Assembly: GCF_001429545.1 (NCBI RefSeq)
Contig: NZ_LMSP01000001.1
Location: 1,057,585-1,121,584, forward strand
Length of the DNA: 64,000 nucleotides
Reading direction: 5' to 3'
Source: Paenibacillus sp. Soil787
GTDB taxonomy: Bacteria; Bacillota; Bacilli; Paenibacillales; NBRC-103111
The notes under the pieces: generated by a model
Databases searched by the model: none
The model's input: only the letters and a program-made list of their open reading frames with translations
Told to the model about the DNA's origin: nothing
Made by a program: the position numbers and the translations under genes
Part shown: in pieces, positions 17,131 through 26,001 of the stretch
How the letters are laid out: every line of letters begins with the position of its first letter
Numbering within the stretch: position 1 is the stretch's first letter

Positions 17131-19395
17131 TTAAATCCGATTTTTATCCAAAACAAGCTCCACTGAGGATTGAGGCTCAAGTTCTACATGTTTGCATCCC
17201 AATAAAGCATTCTGACCTAAAATACGATCCATCGACGAAGATGTCTCTTCGAAAACTTTTATTTTCGCCTTAAAACAAGTCGGATTTATGACGTTTAGAA
17301 CCAATCTATCATCTGTATTTTCTTTAACTTCATAGTCAATATGATCCATAGCAGCAACAAAGCCGCTATCTGTTTGCACATACAGTCCTGGAACTTCTGC
17401 ATAGGTCAGCATGTTTGAAACCTCACACCAACACGAACCATAGAAGATCTCTCCTACTGGCTCCAGCCAATCGCTCATTTCGACCCGTTCATTCATCCAT
17501 CCTGCAGGCATAGCTTTACCGTTAGAGGCAAGGATGGGTCTGTCTTCTCTCGATAAATATTGAGTCAGGTTGTGCGAAATTTCCTGGATGAGCTCCAAGT
17601 ATTTCAAATTACCTGTATAACGGTAAAGCTTGAAAAGCGAATCTCCTGAAAGCGTGCATATGCCTGGTGAGCCATGCTTATTTTGAACATTGGCATATAC
17701 GGAGCCTGCTGAACGCATAGTCAATTTACCGAAAGTCGACTCCTTGGGAAATTCAAAATCATAAGAAACACACCATGTGAAACATTGGTTAGCCATATCA
17801 ACAGCTTTTTCAAGCCACTTTTTTTCTCCTATAACCTCATATAAGACGACAAACGACTCTAATAGCCCAAAAGCAGATTCACTGTCCGGACACTGCAATA
17901 TTTCCCCTGGACCTCCAGTTGTATATCCCTTTTTAACAAAATGATCGTAATAATAGATGGCAGCTTCTTCTGCTGTATCGAGATATTTCTGTTCCCCGAA
18001 GAATTGATAAGCTAACGCAAGACCAGCTGGAGCTATTCCGGCACTGGCAGATCCTCCGATGATGATTTCACCTGTTTCCGTATCTATAAATTGCCCAAAC
18101 TGCCGATATCTCGTCCACAGCTTCACAAAGGCATCGGCACATTTCCTCGTGCCATCCGTCCATTTCTCAGGTATTGCTCGAGCTGGCTCCATCTTGCTGA
18201 TAAGCATGAATTGTTTGATGATATAGTACAAAGCATCACTGCTTTTACGAATCAAATGCCACTTTTCATCTAAGTTTGTAAAATGGTCGCCATACCAGCT
18301 GCCTTTGTGCCAACAGCCGTGAAAAAATCCTGATTCATCTTGACCTCCATTGAATACAAAGTCAAAATTTCGCAACGCTCTTTCTCTAGTAAGGCTCGAG
18401 CCTTCAACAAGCATCGGGTATGTGGCCATAAGACCTCCAACCCATCCGATCTGCCAGTCTTGATGGACACCTTCCAACGTACCAACCGAGTAATAGCCAT
18501 ATTGCTCCACCCAGTTCTGTTCATTATATTTATTCTCTTGAATTTCCCACGCACCTGAAAAAGGCAGTTCATGTCTTAACGTAACTTCTCCCGTTAGATC
18601 CTTTCTAATTTCAGTGAAATAGTCGAATATAGCTTGGACATCCTCACATTTGAAAAAGAATAGTCTCATCTTTAGATGGACTGTATCCCCTTCTTTGAAG
18701 TCTGCACCGTTATCTTCAGAAGGATAATTTGTATCACAAACCGTATACCTGACATCTTCTCGGACACCAGGAGCTGAAATCGAAATTGCGCATATCTGAT
18801 TTGCAGCATCTTCTTCCATTGTAATGCCCGAGTCACCAACAATCGTACCCTGCTCAGTCAGAAGCCAGAATCCCTGTTTACTTTGAAAATCTGCAAAGCC
18901 AACTGCCGGTGTTGCGAGATCTCCTGTCAGAAGTTGAATTCTCGACTGTTCTTCACCGATATTTAGCCTTGGAACATCGGAAATTATCGTAGGTACATCC
19001 GCGCCAAGATCCTTTTCCTCACACAATTGAGGCGGATACCCTATTTTTCTGACCTCAAAACGATTGCCATTGTATACCGCTGAAGGCATCAGGACATAAT
19101 TGTCGGTTGACCATTTATCGAAATTTAAACGTATAGCCACATTCGTATTTTCAGAATATCCTTCACATACTCGGAATGACACGTCTAGATCCACTGCATC
19201 TTTACAATCTTGCACAAGCGAAATCTCGGAAGTTACTTCCCATTCTGCTCCATTATAATTAGTTTTGTGGCGCTGTAAGTCCTGATCCACAAGACAGATA
19301 CTTTGTGAATCTACTGGATGTGAAGCTTTAAATGGTGTTATAACAGCATCTAGACATAGATTAAATTGTTCGAAAAACCGTTCGCGAAGCTCCAT
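17131..19395 (-). CDS. Uncharacterised large protein, likely (alpha/alpha)6-fold carbohydrate enzyme
   Basis: I do not recognise this 754-residue protein. Residues to about 260 look like beta-sandwich. The middle (about 290-640) shows helical hairpins with tryptophan-rich stretches (VGTLEGVHQDWQIGWVGGLMATYP, HGCWHKGSWYGDHF, GYTTGGPGEILQCPDSESAFGLLE) typical of six-hairpin glycosidase folds. The end looks like a small beta-domain. No signal peptide, so probably cytoplasmic. Three starts are possible; the ATG at 19395 (MELRERFFEQF) is chosen because AAAGGA lies upstream, whereas the GTG at 19428 has none. It is separated from upstream genes by a terminator at 19442-19469. Confidence 0.6.
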   Translation of the reverse strand: MELRERFFEQFNLCLDAVITPFKASHPVDSQSICLVDQDLQRHKTNYNGAEWEVTSEISLVQDCKDAVDLDVSFRVCEGYSENTNVAIRLNFDKWSTDNYVLMPSAVYNGNRFEVRKIGYPPQLCEEKDLGADVPTIISDVPRLNIGEEQSRIQLLTGDLATPAVGFADFQSKQGFWLLTEQGTIVGDSGITMEEDAANQICAISISAPGVREDVRYTVCDTNYPSEDNGADFKEGDTVHLKMRLFFFKCEDVQAIFDYFTEIRKDLTGEVTLRHELPFSGAWEIQENKYNEQNWVEQYGYYSVGTLEGVHQDWQIGWVGGLMATYPMLVEGSSLTRERALRNFDFVFNGGQDESGFFHGCWHKGSWYGDHFTNLDEKWHLIRKSSDALYYIIKQFMLISKMEPARAIPEKWTDGTRKCADAFVKLWTRYRQFGQFIDTETGEIIIGGSASAGIAPAGLALAYQFFGEQKYLDTAEEAAIYYYDHFVKKGYTTGGPGEILQCPDSESAFGLLESFVVLYEVIGEKKWLEKAVDMANQCFTWCVSYDFEFPKESTFGKLTMRSAGSVYANVQNKHGSPGICTLSGDSLFKLYRYTGNLKYLELIQEISHNLTQYLSREDRPILASNGKAMPAGWMNERVEMSDWLEPVGEIFYGSCWCEVSNMLTYAEVPGLYVQTDSGFVAAMDHIDYEVKENTDDRLVLNVINPTCFKAKIKVFEETSSSMDRILGQNALLGCKHVELEPQSSVELVLDKNRI

Positions 19396-19441
19396 ACAAA
19401 CTACCATTCCTTTCACTGACTGAATCACAATGAATTATTGT

Positions 19442-19469
19442 AAGGGCAGGATATGAAGTCCCTGCCCTT
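19442..19469. terminator. Hairpin terminator downstream of the truncated beta-helix gene
   Basis: AAGGGCAGG (19442-19450) pairs with CCTGCCCTT (19461-19469), a perfect 9-bp stem with a 10-base loop. A T-run follows on the plus strand and a weaker T-rich stretch on the minus strand. Confidence 0.65.
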
Positions 19470-19472
19470 TTC

Positions 19473-19739
19473 TCAATCTATTAAAGTGCCCCCTCTGATA
19501 TTGACTGTATCCCCGGCTTGTGCCATACTCGCGGCTTTCTGAATCGTTTTGTAGGGTGTTAGTAAAGTCATTCCATCATTGGTATCTGCATCATTTGCAG
19601 CATCAACATAATAAGTACTACTCGTAGCGTTCACTACGATCGGATTCACCAGCAAAAGCGAGGTTAAGATTAAGGAAAGACAAAGAATGAGAGGAACACA
19701 TTTTTTCAAAATGCTTTTTGTACGTTTGTACATCATCAT
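19473..19739 (-). pseudogene. Truncated secreted beta-helix polysaccharide lyase/hydrolase
   Basis: Eighty-eight codons remain. They encode a signal peptide (about residues 1-39) followed by YYVDAANDADTNDGMTLLTPYKTIQKAASMAQAGDTVNIRGGTL. That is the first turn of right-handed parallel beta-helix enzymes such as PL9 pectate lyases. It then stops abruptly and a terminator hairpin follows directly. Full-length relatives have 400 or more residues, so catalytic parts are missing. GAGGAGGT precedes the ATG run, so the leader could still be translated. Confidence 0.7.
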
Positions 19740-19805
19740 TATTACCTCCTCGAATGAAATACCATAAAAATCGTCGCCGTTAAATCACTATTTCGTAGAC
19801 TTCCC

Positions 19806-22076
19806 TTATGTCGACATTTCCTTTACACCGTTCCAAATAACAATATCCTCTCTACGCCAGGATGGCTCGACCTTCAAATATTCCAGCCTATTCCCCTTGA
19901 GCTTCGCTTCTACGATCGTGTTCATCGGCGCATGAAGCTTGAACTCCACATCCCATTCCTCTGGCCAAGCAGGAAACAGCACGATTTCACGCCCATCTGT
20001 TTGCATCAGCATGGCTTGCAAAGTTTGCTGGGCGACGCCACCGTTATCATGATCAGGAACCCAGTCTCCTTCGACGTAAAAAGTAGGGAACCTATAACCG
20101 TCATGTAGCGTATAGCGCATAGCGAGGTTTTTCCTAGCCTCATCCGTTAACCCAAGATAAGCAGCAAATATATTATCCGTCCCCCAACATTTATACATCC
20201 CTTCGAAAGTTCTCATCCAGTACGTGTTCTGAACAATATCCAGTCCAGGCTTATTTACACCGAACAAACGATACGGAAATACGGAATACAGGCCAATATT
20301 CTCGTAATTATGCGATTCTCCGCGACTTTCCTCGCAGGCATCAATATACTGCTTGCCTTCTACAGTCTTCACTGGAATCGGAGGAAGTTCGGATAACAAC
20401 TTATGCCACATATCCTTTGTGGTTTGCGGGACGTGATCTGCTGATAGGGCAAGTAAACCATTCAGTGATTTCATGAGTCCTGCGATCTCCGGCAGCGGAT
20501 TCGTTACATCCCATAATGTCTCTAAAGCCTGTGCAGGTTCGATCAGGAGCTTACCCGCCGAATTCCTCGGATAATGCTCGTTATAAAAACGAATGATCTC
20601 CGTCGCGATCGGCAGCAGCGTTGTTGATAAGAACCCCTCATTCATCGTGTGAGCCTGATAATCGAGCATCATGCAAAGCAGCTCAAGCCCGCCCTGCCAG
20701 TATCTCCGGACATAACCGCTGTCTGTAAGCGATATGTCTGTTCGCTCGGATGCTGGTAGTTGGCCGTAATCTGTTCGGTTGTATCCACCCCAGAAATACA
20801 TCGTCTCTGGAAAAAAGGCTCCATCATGTTGAAACCACGCTTGCGTATGTGCTTTGGCAAAAGGCAGTGCATCCAAATACATCTTAAAAAACGGCAGCAT
20901 GCCATCGAAATCCCCGGCTGCGAGCATCGGCCAGTAAATATGTCGTTGATTTTGGAACCAAAAGCATCCCCCCCAAGCTCTAAAGTCAGCATCATAACCT
21001 TGGTGGCAAAATTGGTTAAGGACATCATGGTTTCCGTCTATATTGAAGATAGATCCATTGAATTTGACCGGGAAGTTTCCTCTTGCCGTGCAAGCAACCG
21101 TATACCGATGCAAATGCCAAGAGGATGATAAAACCTCCGTTTCATGAAGATCACCTCCGCTCACGTGGATCCAACTGCGCTCCCAAAACGACTTCCACCA
21201 CTGACGATGTGCCTCTCGCGCTTGTTCTATCGGAATCCGTGAAGCTTCTGCCGCTTTCGCGTCAAGCTCGCTCATCCAATCGCTCACGTCAACCGCTTGC
21301 TTCGTTAATAAACAAGCAGACAAATGAATCTTTGTAGATGGCTGCCGAGTCTTAATTGACGTGGTGTTGACCGCAACAAAGTCTTCCCCCCAGATCTTTC
21401 CACCAGTTGTGAGATGCATTAGCGGATCGTTTGCCTCAGAGGCAAACGCCTCCATCCCCTGATGGACAAGCTCCCCGTTCCAAATCGACGTTTCATTGCG
21501 GTGGTACCACGTCAGGCTGCCTGCTCTGTCTGAAGATGCTGGAACAACGGTATCCGCCGTGATACAAGGATTCAAGCCTGCGGCAATCAGCCCTTGTTCA
21601 CTATGCGAGCAATCCGATCCGCCAGATGTCCTGCCTTCACGCTTATCCTCCAAGACCATTGGCCTAGCCTCATTCCGCCAAAGCTCCAGCTCAACCTCAC
21701 AATTCACCTCTTGCTTGCTTTTAATTTCAATATGCACAACTGGCGAGTAGGCATCTACCCAAATACGAAGCCTTACACCCTCATCATGCTTACCTAAGTA
21801 AATGATTATTTCGCCATCAATGAGATGCAGTCGTTGCTCGAATTCCATGCCTATTTCGAAAGGGTTAGGGCTCAATTTCAAACGTACTCGACCCAGTTTC
21901 AGCAAGCGATGGGATTCATCCCAGGCATCTGTTTTCCCTATATAAAAGATCAAATCCCCTTCTTCTTCGACCCACACGTTAAGCCCGATATCGCCGTTCC
22001 CGATCGGCATCGATCCCGCAGCATTTTGGCTAGGAGACTTCCAAATCACATCATAGTTCTCAACAAGATGTTTCAT
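19806..22076 (-). CDS. DUF5703-like putative glycoside hydrolase (GH95-like architecture)
   Basis: A 756-residue protein starting with the DUF5703-type segment (WKSPSQNAAGSMPIGNGDIGLNVWV, FYIGKTDAWDE). A beta-sandwich runs to about residue 260. A helical toroid follows, in which HLHRYTVACTARGNFPVKFNGSIFNID resembles the start of the GH95/GH65 (alpha/alpha)6 barrel. The C-terminal domain has VLFPAWPEEWDVEFKLHAP. Relatives of this architecture include alpha-L-fucosidases and alpha-L-galactosidases, but DUF5703 proteins are uncharacterised as far as I know. No signal peptide, so it would act on imported oligosaccharides. AAAGGA precedes the ATG. Confidence 0.7.
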   Translation of the reverse strand: MKHLVENYDVIWKSPSQNAAGSMPIGNGDIGLNVWVEEEGDLIFYIGKTDAWDESHRLLKLGRVRLKLSPNPFEIGMEFEQRLHLIDGEIIIYLGKHDEGVRLRIWVDAYSPVVHIEIKSKQEVNCEVELELWRNEARPMVLEDKREGRTSGGSDCSHSEQGLIAAGLNPCITADTVVPASSDRAGSLTWYHRNETSIWNGELVHQGMEAFASEANDPLMHLTTGGKIWGEDFVAVNTTSIKTRQPSTKIHLSACLLTKQAVDVSDWMSELDAKAAEASRIPIEQAREAHRQWWKSFWERSWIHVSGGDLHETEVLSSSWHLHRYTVACTARGNFPVKFNGSIFNIDGNHDVLNQFCHQGYDADFRAWGGCFWFQNQRHIYWPMLAAGDFDGMLPFFKMYLDALPFAKAHTQAWFQHDGAFFPETMYFWGGYNRTDYGQLPASERTDISLTDSGYVRRYWQGGLELLCMMLDYQAHTMNEGFLSTTLLPIATEIIRFYNEHYPRNSAGKLLIEPAQALETLWDVTNPLPEIAGLMKSLNGLLALSADHVPQTTKDMWHKLLSELPPIPVKTVEGKQYIDACEESRGESHNYENIGLYSVFPYRLFGVNKPGLDIVQNTYWMRTFEGMYKCWGTDNIFAAYLGLTDEARKNLAMRYTLHDGYRFPTFYVEGDWVPDHDNGGVAQQTLQAMLMQTDGREIVLFPAWPEEWDVEFKLHAPMNTIVEAKLKGNRLEYLKVEPSWRREDIVIWNGVKEMST

Positions 22077-22121
22077 ATTATTGAATTCCTTTCTCGCTAT
22101 TAAGCCTCTGCATATGAAAAC

Positions 22122-22163
22122 CGCGGTCTACTTGGAGGTGAAAGATGTCCAAATATAACCGCG
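22122..22163 (-). terminator. Hairpin downstream of the first ABC importer operon
   Basis: CGCGGT (22122-22127) pairs with ACCGCG (22158-22163), enclosing a second stem TTGGA/TCCAA. On the minus strand it is followed by GTTTTC. It lies 33 bp past the stop of the binding-protein gene. Confidence 0.55.
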
Positions 22164-22195
22164 ATCCATTAACTCCTATTTATGACCTGAAGCCA

Positions 22196-23938
22196 TTACC
22201 TAACCGAGTATTGCTTGTACTTAGATGCTTTTTGAGCAGCAGCGGTATATTCAGCTTTCGCCCAAGTGAAGTTTTTATCGGCACCCAATTTAGATGCTTT
22301 GTCCATCAAATCTTGTTTGAGCGTATTGTATTCATTGTCACTTCCAGCGTAAACCATTTTCCATGATGCTGTCTTAAGCAACTCTCCCAGTTTTTGTTGA
22401 ATGACCTTAATATCATCTGTAGGAGCGCCCGCTAGAGCTGTGACCCCGTCGTCTTGAACAACTTTCAGATTTTTCTTGGCGTATTCATACACGTTCGAAA
22501 CGTTGTTAGCTTTCGTCCACTCCTGTTCAGCGGCCGTCAGGTTCTGCTTCACAAACTGTGACCAACCTTCGTGAGTAATAGGCTCGTTCGTTCTTGGGTC
22601 GATGTTCCACTTGCTAAGCATCGTGAAGCTTTCATACCCAGCCGTTGAAGGGTCGTTTTTCATCACTTTGTCTAAATACTCCGGAGCATATTCAGCTTTG
22701 CCGTTTTTGATCATAAACGCTTTGCCTTCTACACCGTTCATGAGTTCAGTCGAGCCTTGTGCGGTTGAAGCGTAGTTAAGCAGTTTAATAATGCGATCCG
22801 CATTCTTGGAGTTTTTGCCGATTCCGAATACGTATCCACCACCTACTGGCAGCTCCGCTTGTACAAGGAATTTAGCCTCGTCTTTCGGGAATAACGGAAC
22901 CAAACCAGCTTGTGGATTGTTTTTCACAAAATCGTTGCCATTAAAGATTTGTGATTGCCATCCCCATAGTGCAGTTAGCGTACGGCCTTCCTTCGTTTTC
23001 GTTTCCGCATTCGGCCATTTTTGGGAAATGGAGTCCGGATCTAGAAGCCCCATCTTTTTCGCTTTATAATAGAAATCTACACCTTGGAAGTACTTGCTAT
23101 CGGCATCGAATACACTCTTGATTTGCTTGGAAGCCGGATCGTATTCCGTAAACTGCAAAGTACCAGCGTTCGCATTGACCCCCATATATCCTGGCACAGT
23201 GAAGTCGACAAGGCTCATACTAATAGAATCCCAGTCGCTCCATAATTGCAGCGGATAGACTTTCTGTCCAGTGGCGGTAGCAGGATACTCAGCTTGCATT
23301 TTCTTCAACGCTTGCAACAGATCATCATACGTTTTTAATTCTGGCGATCCGATTTTCTTGTATAGATCCCATCTCGAATAGAGAGCCATATGAAGTAAGT
23401 TCGTCGGCTGTCCAGCACCAATCTGAGAAGCCAAGCCAAACAGTTTCCCCGTACCGTTACTATAGTTATCTCGCATATACTGAAGCATAGAAGGCAAGTT
23501 ATTAGTAATATTAGGACCATGTTGTGCAACTAAATCATCCAGTGACATTAGAACGCCCGCTTTGACAGCGCTCTCAAATTGTTTCTTATCTTTGAATTCG
23601 ATCAAATCCGGCATATCACCGCTAGCCATAATAGCGGACAACCTCTCGTCGAATTTATCTCCAGCGAATATGTAATCCATTTTCAACCCGAATTTCTTTT
23701 CGAAAATCTCTTTAGATAATTCATCGCTTTGTATGCCTGACAGGGAACTAGGTCCAATCAGAGCTTGAATTTTTACAGGCTCCAATGCCGTACTCGCTGT
23801 TGCGGAAGATGTTGCTGCTGTTGAAGGCTTGGCGGATTCAGTCGTCGATTCCGTCTTTGTGCTTCCACACCCTGTCATACTGATCGCCATCGTTCCGACT
23901 AAAAGCATGCCTGCAATACTCGTGAAATTCTTTTTCAT
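22196..23938 (-). CDS. Sugar ABC importer, substrate-binding lipoprotein (LplA type)
   Basis: A 580-residue extracellular binding protein. The signal peptide ends in the lipobox SMTGC, with lipid-modified Cys24, followed by a Ser/Thr/Ala-rich linker. The body matches the large type 1 extracellular solute-binding proteins (LplA/LipO) that bind oligosaccharides. The start is the ATG at 23938 after GGGGG, not the in-frame codon six earlier. It lies downstream of two permease genes in a minus-strand operon. No ATPase gene is present, so a shared MsmX-type ATPase is likely (known for LplABC/YtcQP systems). Confidence 0.9.
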   Translation of the reverse strand: MKKNFTSIAGMLLVGTMAISMTGCGSTKTESTTESAKPSTAATSSATASTALEPVKIQALIGPSSLSGIQSDELSKEIFEKKFGLKMDYIFAGDKFDERLSAIMASGDMPDLIEFKDKKQFESAVKAGVLMSLDDLVAQHGPNITNNLPSMLQYMRDNYSNGTGKLFGLASQIGAGQPTNLLHMALYSRWDLYKKIGSPELKTYDDLLQALKKMQAEYPATATGQKVYPLQLWSDWDSISMSLVDFTVPGYMGVNANAGTLQFTEYDPASKQIKSVFDADSKYFQGVDFYYKAKKMGLLDPDSISQKWPNAETKTKEGRTLTALWGWQSQIFNGNDFVKNNPQAGLVPLFPKDEAKFLVQAELPVGGGYVFGIGKNSKNADRIIKLLNYASTAQGSTELMNGVEGKAFMIKNGKAEYAPEYLDKVMKNDPSTAGYESFTMLSKWNIDPRTNEPITHEGWSQFVKQNLTAAEQEWTKANNVSNVYEYAKKNLKVVQDDGVTALAGAPTDDIKVIQQKLGELLKTASWKMVYAGSDNEYNTLKQDLMDKASKLGADKNFTWAKAEYTAAAQKASKYKQYSVR

Positions 23939-23984
23939 TTGGTGCTTCCCCCTCAATCAATTTGGCTTACCTATTTATTGAATT

Positions 23985-24881
23985 CTAACCTTTTACTGCA
24001 CCCAACATTATCCCTTTGGTAAAATAGCGTTGCATGAAGGGATATATGCAGACAATAGGAAGAATAACAACCATTGCAATTGTCATGCTGACAGCTGTCG
24101 GCGTTAACTTAAAGCTCGATGCCGATAAACTCGCTCCACCATCAACCATGATCTTTCTTGCCAATGCATCTGCTTCGGACATGAACTTATACAACACAAA
24201 CTGCAGCGTGTTCAGTCTCGAATCCGTAATCAAAAACAAATTGTCCCGCAGATTATTCCACTGATTGACACATTCGAAAACAGCCACGGTAGCCAAAATA
24301 GGTTTAGATAGTGGTACTAGTATGCTCCAGAAAATCCGGAATACTCCTGCACCATCGATCTGCGCTGACTCTTCCAATGCCTTAGGAATACTTTCTATAA
24401 ATGTTTTGATAAGAATCACATAGAACGGAGCAATAATATAAGGAATGATGTATACGGCAAACGTATTCATCAGGTGTAGATTTTTCATATTGATATACCA
24501 TGGAATCAGTCCCGCATTAAAATACATGGTTATGATAACGAAACGGTACAAAAACCTTTTCATGTACATGTTCGGCTTCGTAAACAAGTAGGCCAAGAAA
24601 GATGAGCCAGCTAGTGTCAAAGCCGTACCGATGACGGTTTTTAATACGGAAACCCCTAACGCCATCCCAATGCCATTCAGCTTCAACACCTGCACGTAGT
24701 TTTCAATATGGAAACCTTTTGGATACAGGACGAGGGCACCTGAGGCAGCCCACTGGTTGTTGCTTAAGGTAAGTACGAAAATATAGTACAGCGGGAAAAT
24801 ACATATGATTGCAAATAGGATAAATATCGTGCTGTTGATAAGACTGAAACTTAGATTTCCGATTGTCACTTTTTGTTTCAT
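23985..24881 (-). CDS. Sugar ABC importer permease, LplC type
   Basis: A 298-residue permease with six membrane segments. The cytoplasmic EAA loop is visible as ESAQIDGAGVFRIFWSILVPLSKPI, which contacts the ATPase. The C-terminus ends in GIMLGAVKG, a hallmark of LplC/YtcP proteins. It lies 17 bp downstream of the LplB-type gene, with which it would form the heterodimeric channel. AAGGGATTG precedes the ATG. Confidence 0.92.
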   Translation of the reverse strand: MKQKVTIGNLSFSLINSTIFILFAIICIFPLYYIFVLTLSNNQWAASGALVLYPKGFHIENYVQVLKLNGIGMALGVSVLKTVIGTALTLAGSSFLAYLFTKPNMYMKRFLYRFVIITMYFNAGLIPWYINMKNLHLMNTFAVYIIPYIIAPFYVILIKTFIESIPKALEESAQIDGAGVFRIFWSILVPLSKPILATVAVFECVNQWNNLRDNLFLITDSRLNTLQFVLYKFMSEADALARKIMVDGGASLSASSFKLTPTAVSMTIAMVVILPIVCIYPFMQRYFTKGIMLGAVKG

Positions 24882-24898
24882 GGGTGTACAATCCCTTC

Positions 24899-25849
24899 TT
24901 AAATAATGCCTTCTCCACGAACCTTCTTCGATACGTAGTTAACTGAGAACAAAAGCGCAACGCTGACGACTGATTTCAAGATGCCAACGGCGGTAGCGAA
25001 AGAATAATTGTATCCGGACATCCCATTGCGAATGCCGATGTTGTAGACATAGAGATCAAGCACTTCGATTGAATCTTTGTTCAATGCATTTTGAAATATC
25101 AAGTATTGCTCAAGACCGTTATTCAGAAAGTTGGCCACGCTTAACAGCATGAGAACAAAAAAGGTTGGCATCAGATAAGGAATCGTAATATATTTCATGG
25201 CCCGGAACCTGCCAGCCCCATCAATTCGTGCCGCCTCGTAAAGCTCACTGTCAATAGACGTCACCGCTGCGATATAAATAATGGCCGTCCAGCCAATCGT
25301 CTTCCACGCCAAGTAAGCTGTTTGGGTCAACCAAACATGGTCAGAACTGACAAGCATACTAATGGGTTCTTCAATGATATGGAGATGCATGAGAAATTTG
25401 TTTATAAACCCGTCTGATTCTGAAAACATAGAGAAAGCAAACGCATACACAAGTGGCCAACTTAGAAAATTCGGAAGTGTAGTTAGCGTTTGGACGGCTT
25501 TCTTGAGCGGTTCAAATTTAATCTCCACCAGGAATACTGCAAAAATTAAAGGTAATATTTGAACTACTAAACTCAGTACGCTCATGCCAAGCGTATTCGA
25601 CATGACCCTTTTCACTTCATCAACTGTCATTGGATCGCTCAAAAGCATCTTGAAAAAGAAGAAGCCTTTAAATTCCGTATCAAAAAGTTTATACCCTGGT
25701 TTGTAGTCAAAAAAAGCATAAATCCAACCGTAAAGCGGCAAGTAAGAAAAAACGAATACAAGTAAAATGAATGGTATCGATAGGTAAAAAAGCTTTTTTC
25801 CTTCCTTTTGGGAAACGGTTACAACGCGTTTTTTTGCTTGACTGCTCAT
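24899..25849 (-). CDS. Sugar ABC importer permease, LplB type
   Basis: A 316-residue permease with six membrane segments. It begins after a basic N-terminal stretch (SSQAKKRVVTVSQKEGKK) and has the EAA loop YEAARIDGAGRFRAMKYITIPYLMP. The start is the ATG at 25849 after GGAAGGAGGG; the long frame upstream has no site. First gene of the minus-strand importer operon, divergent from the YesN/YesM pair, which is the usual sensor arrangement for such importers. Confidence 0.92.
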   Translation of the reverse strand: MSSQAKKRVVTVSQKEGKKLFYLSIPFILLVFVFSYLPLYGWIYAFFDYKPGYKLFDTEFKGFFFFKMLLSDPMTVDEVKRVMSNTLGMSVLSLVVQILPLIFAVFLVEIKFEPLKKAVQTLTTLPNFLSWPLVYAFAFSMFSESDGFINKFLMHLHIIEEPISMLVSSDHVWLTQTAYLAWKTIGWTAIIYIAAVTSIDSELYEAARIDGAGRFRAMKYITIPYLMPTFFVLMLLSVANFLNNGLEQYLIFQNALNKDSIEVLDLYVYNIGIRNGMSGYNYSFATAVGILKSVVSVALLFSVNYVSKKVRGEGII

Positions 25850-26001
25850 GTTCTGTGTATCCCCTCCTTCCTTACCAATGTTATACCGGAGCTGTTCCCA
25901 TCTCAATTGTTTAAACTCTAGATCCATCTGTCAAAATTATAGAGCGTTTTCATTTTCATTTTTAATTTGCTATGATAGGAAGCAACTGGAGGGACTCGAA
26001 C

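Noticed and set aside
18270..18572. Antisense ORFs inside the large enzyme genes (for example 100 codons at 18270-18572)
   Set aside because: They are out of frame with strong genes, lack ribosome sites and encode low-complexity shadow sequences.
22145..22366. Plus-strand ORF with a good-looking GGAGG site (MSKYNRDPL...)
   Set aside because: It runs antisense through the end of the binding-protein gene, and the GGAGG is part of a terminator-like hairpin.
25940..25960. CcpA cre site upstream of importer 1
   Set aside because: TGAAAACGCT matches half of the consensus, but the second half does not; too weak to claim.
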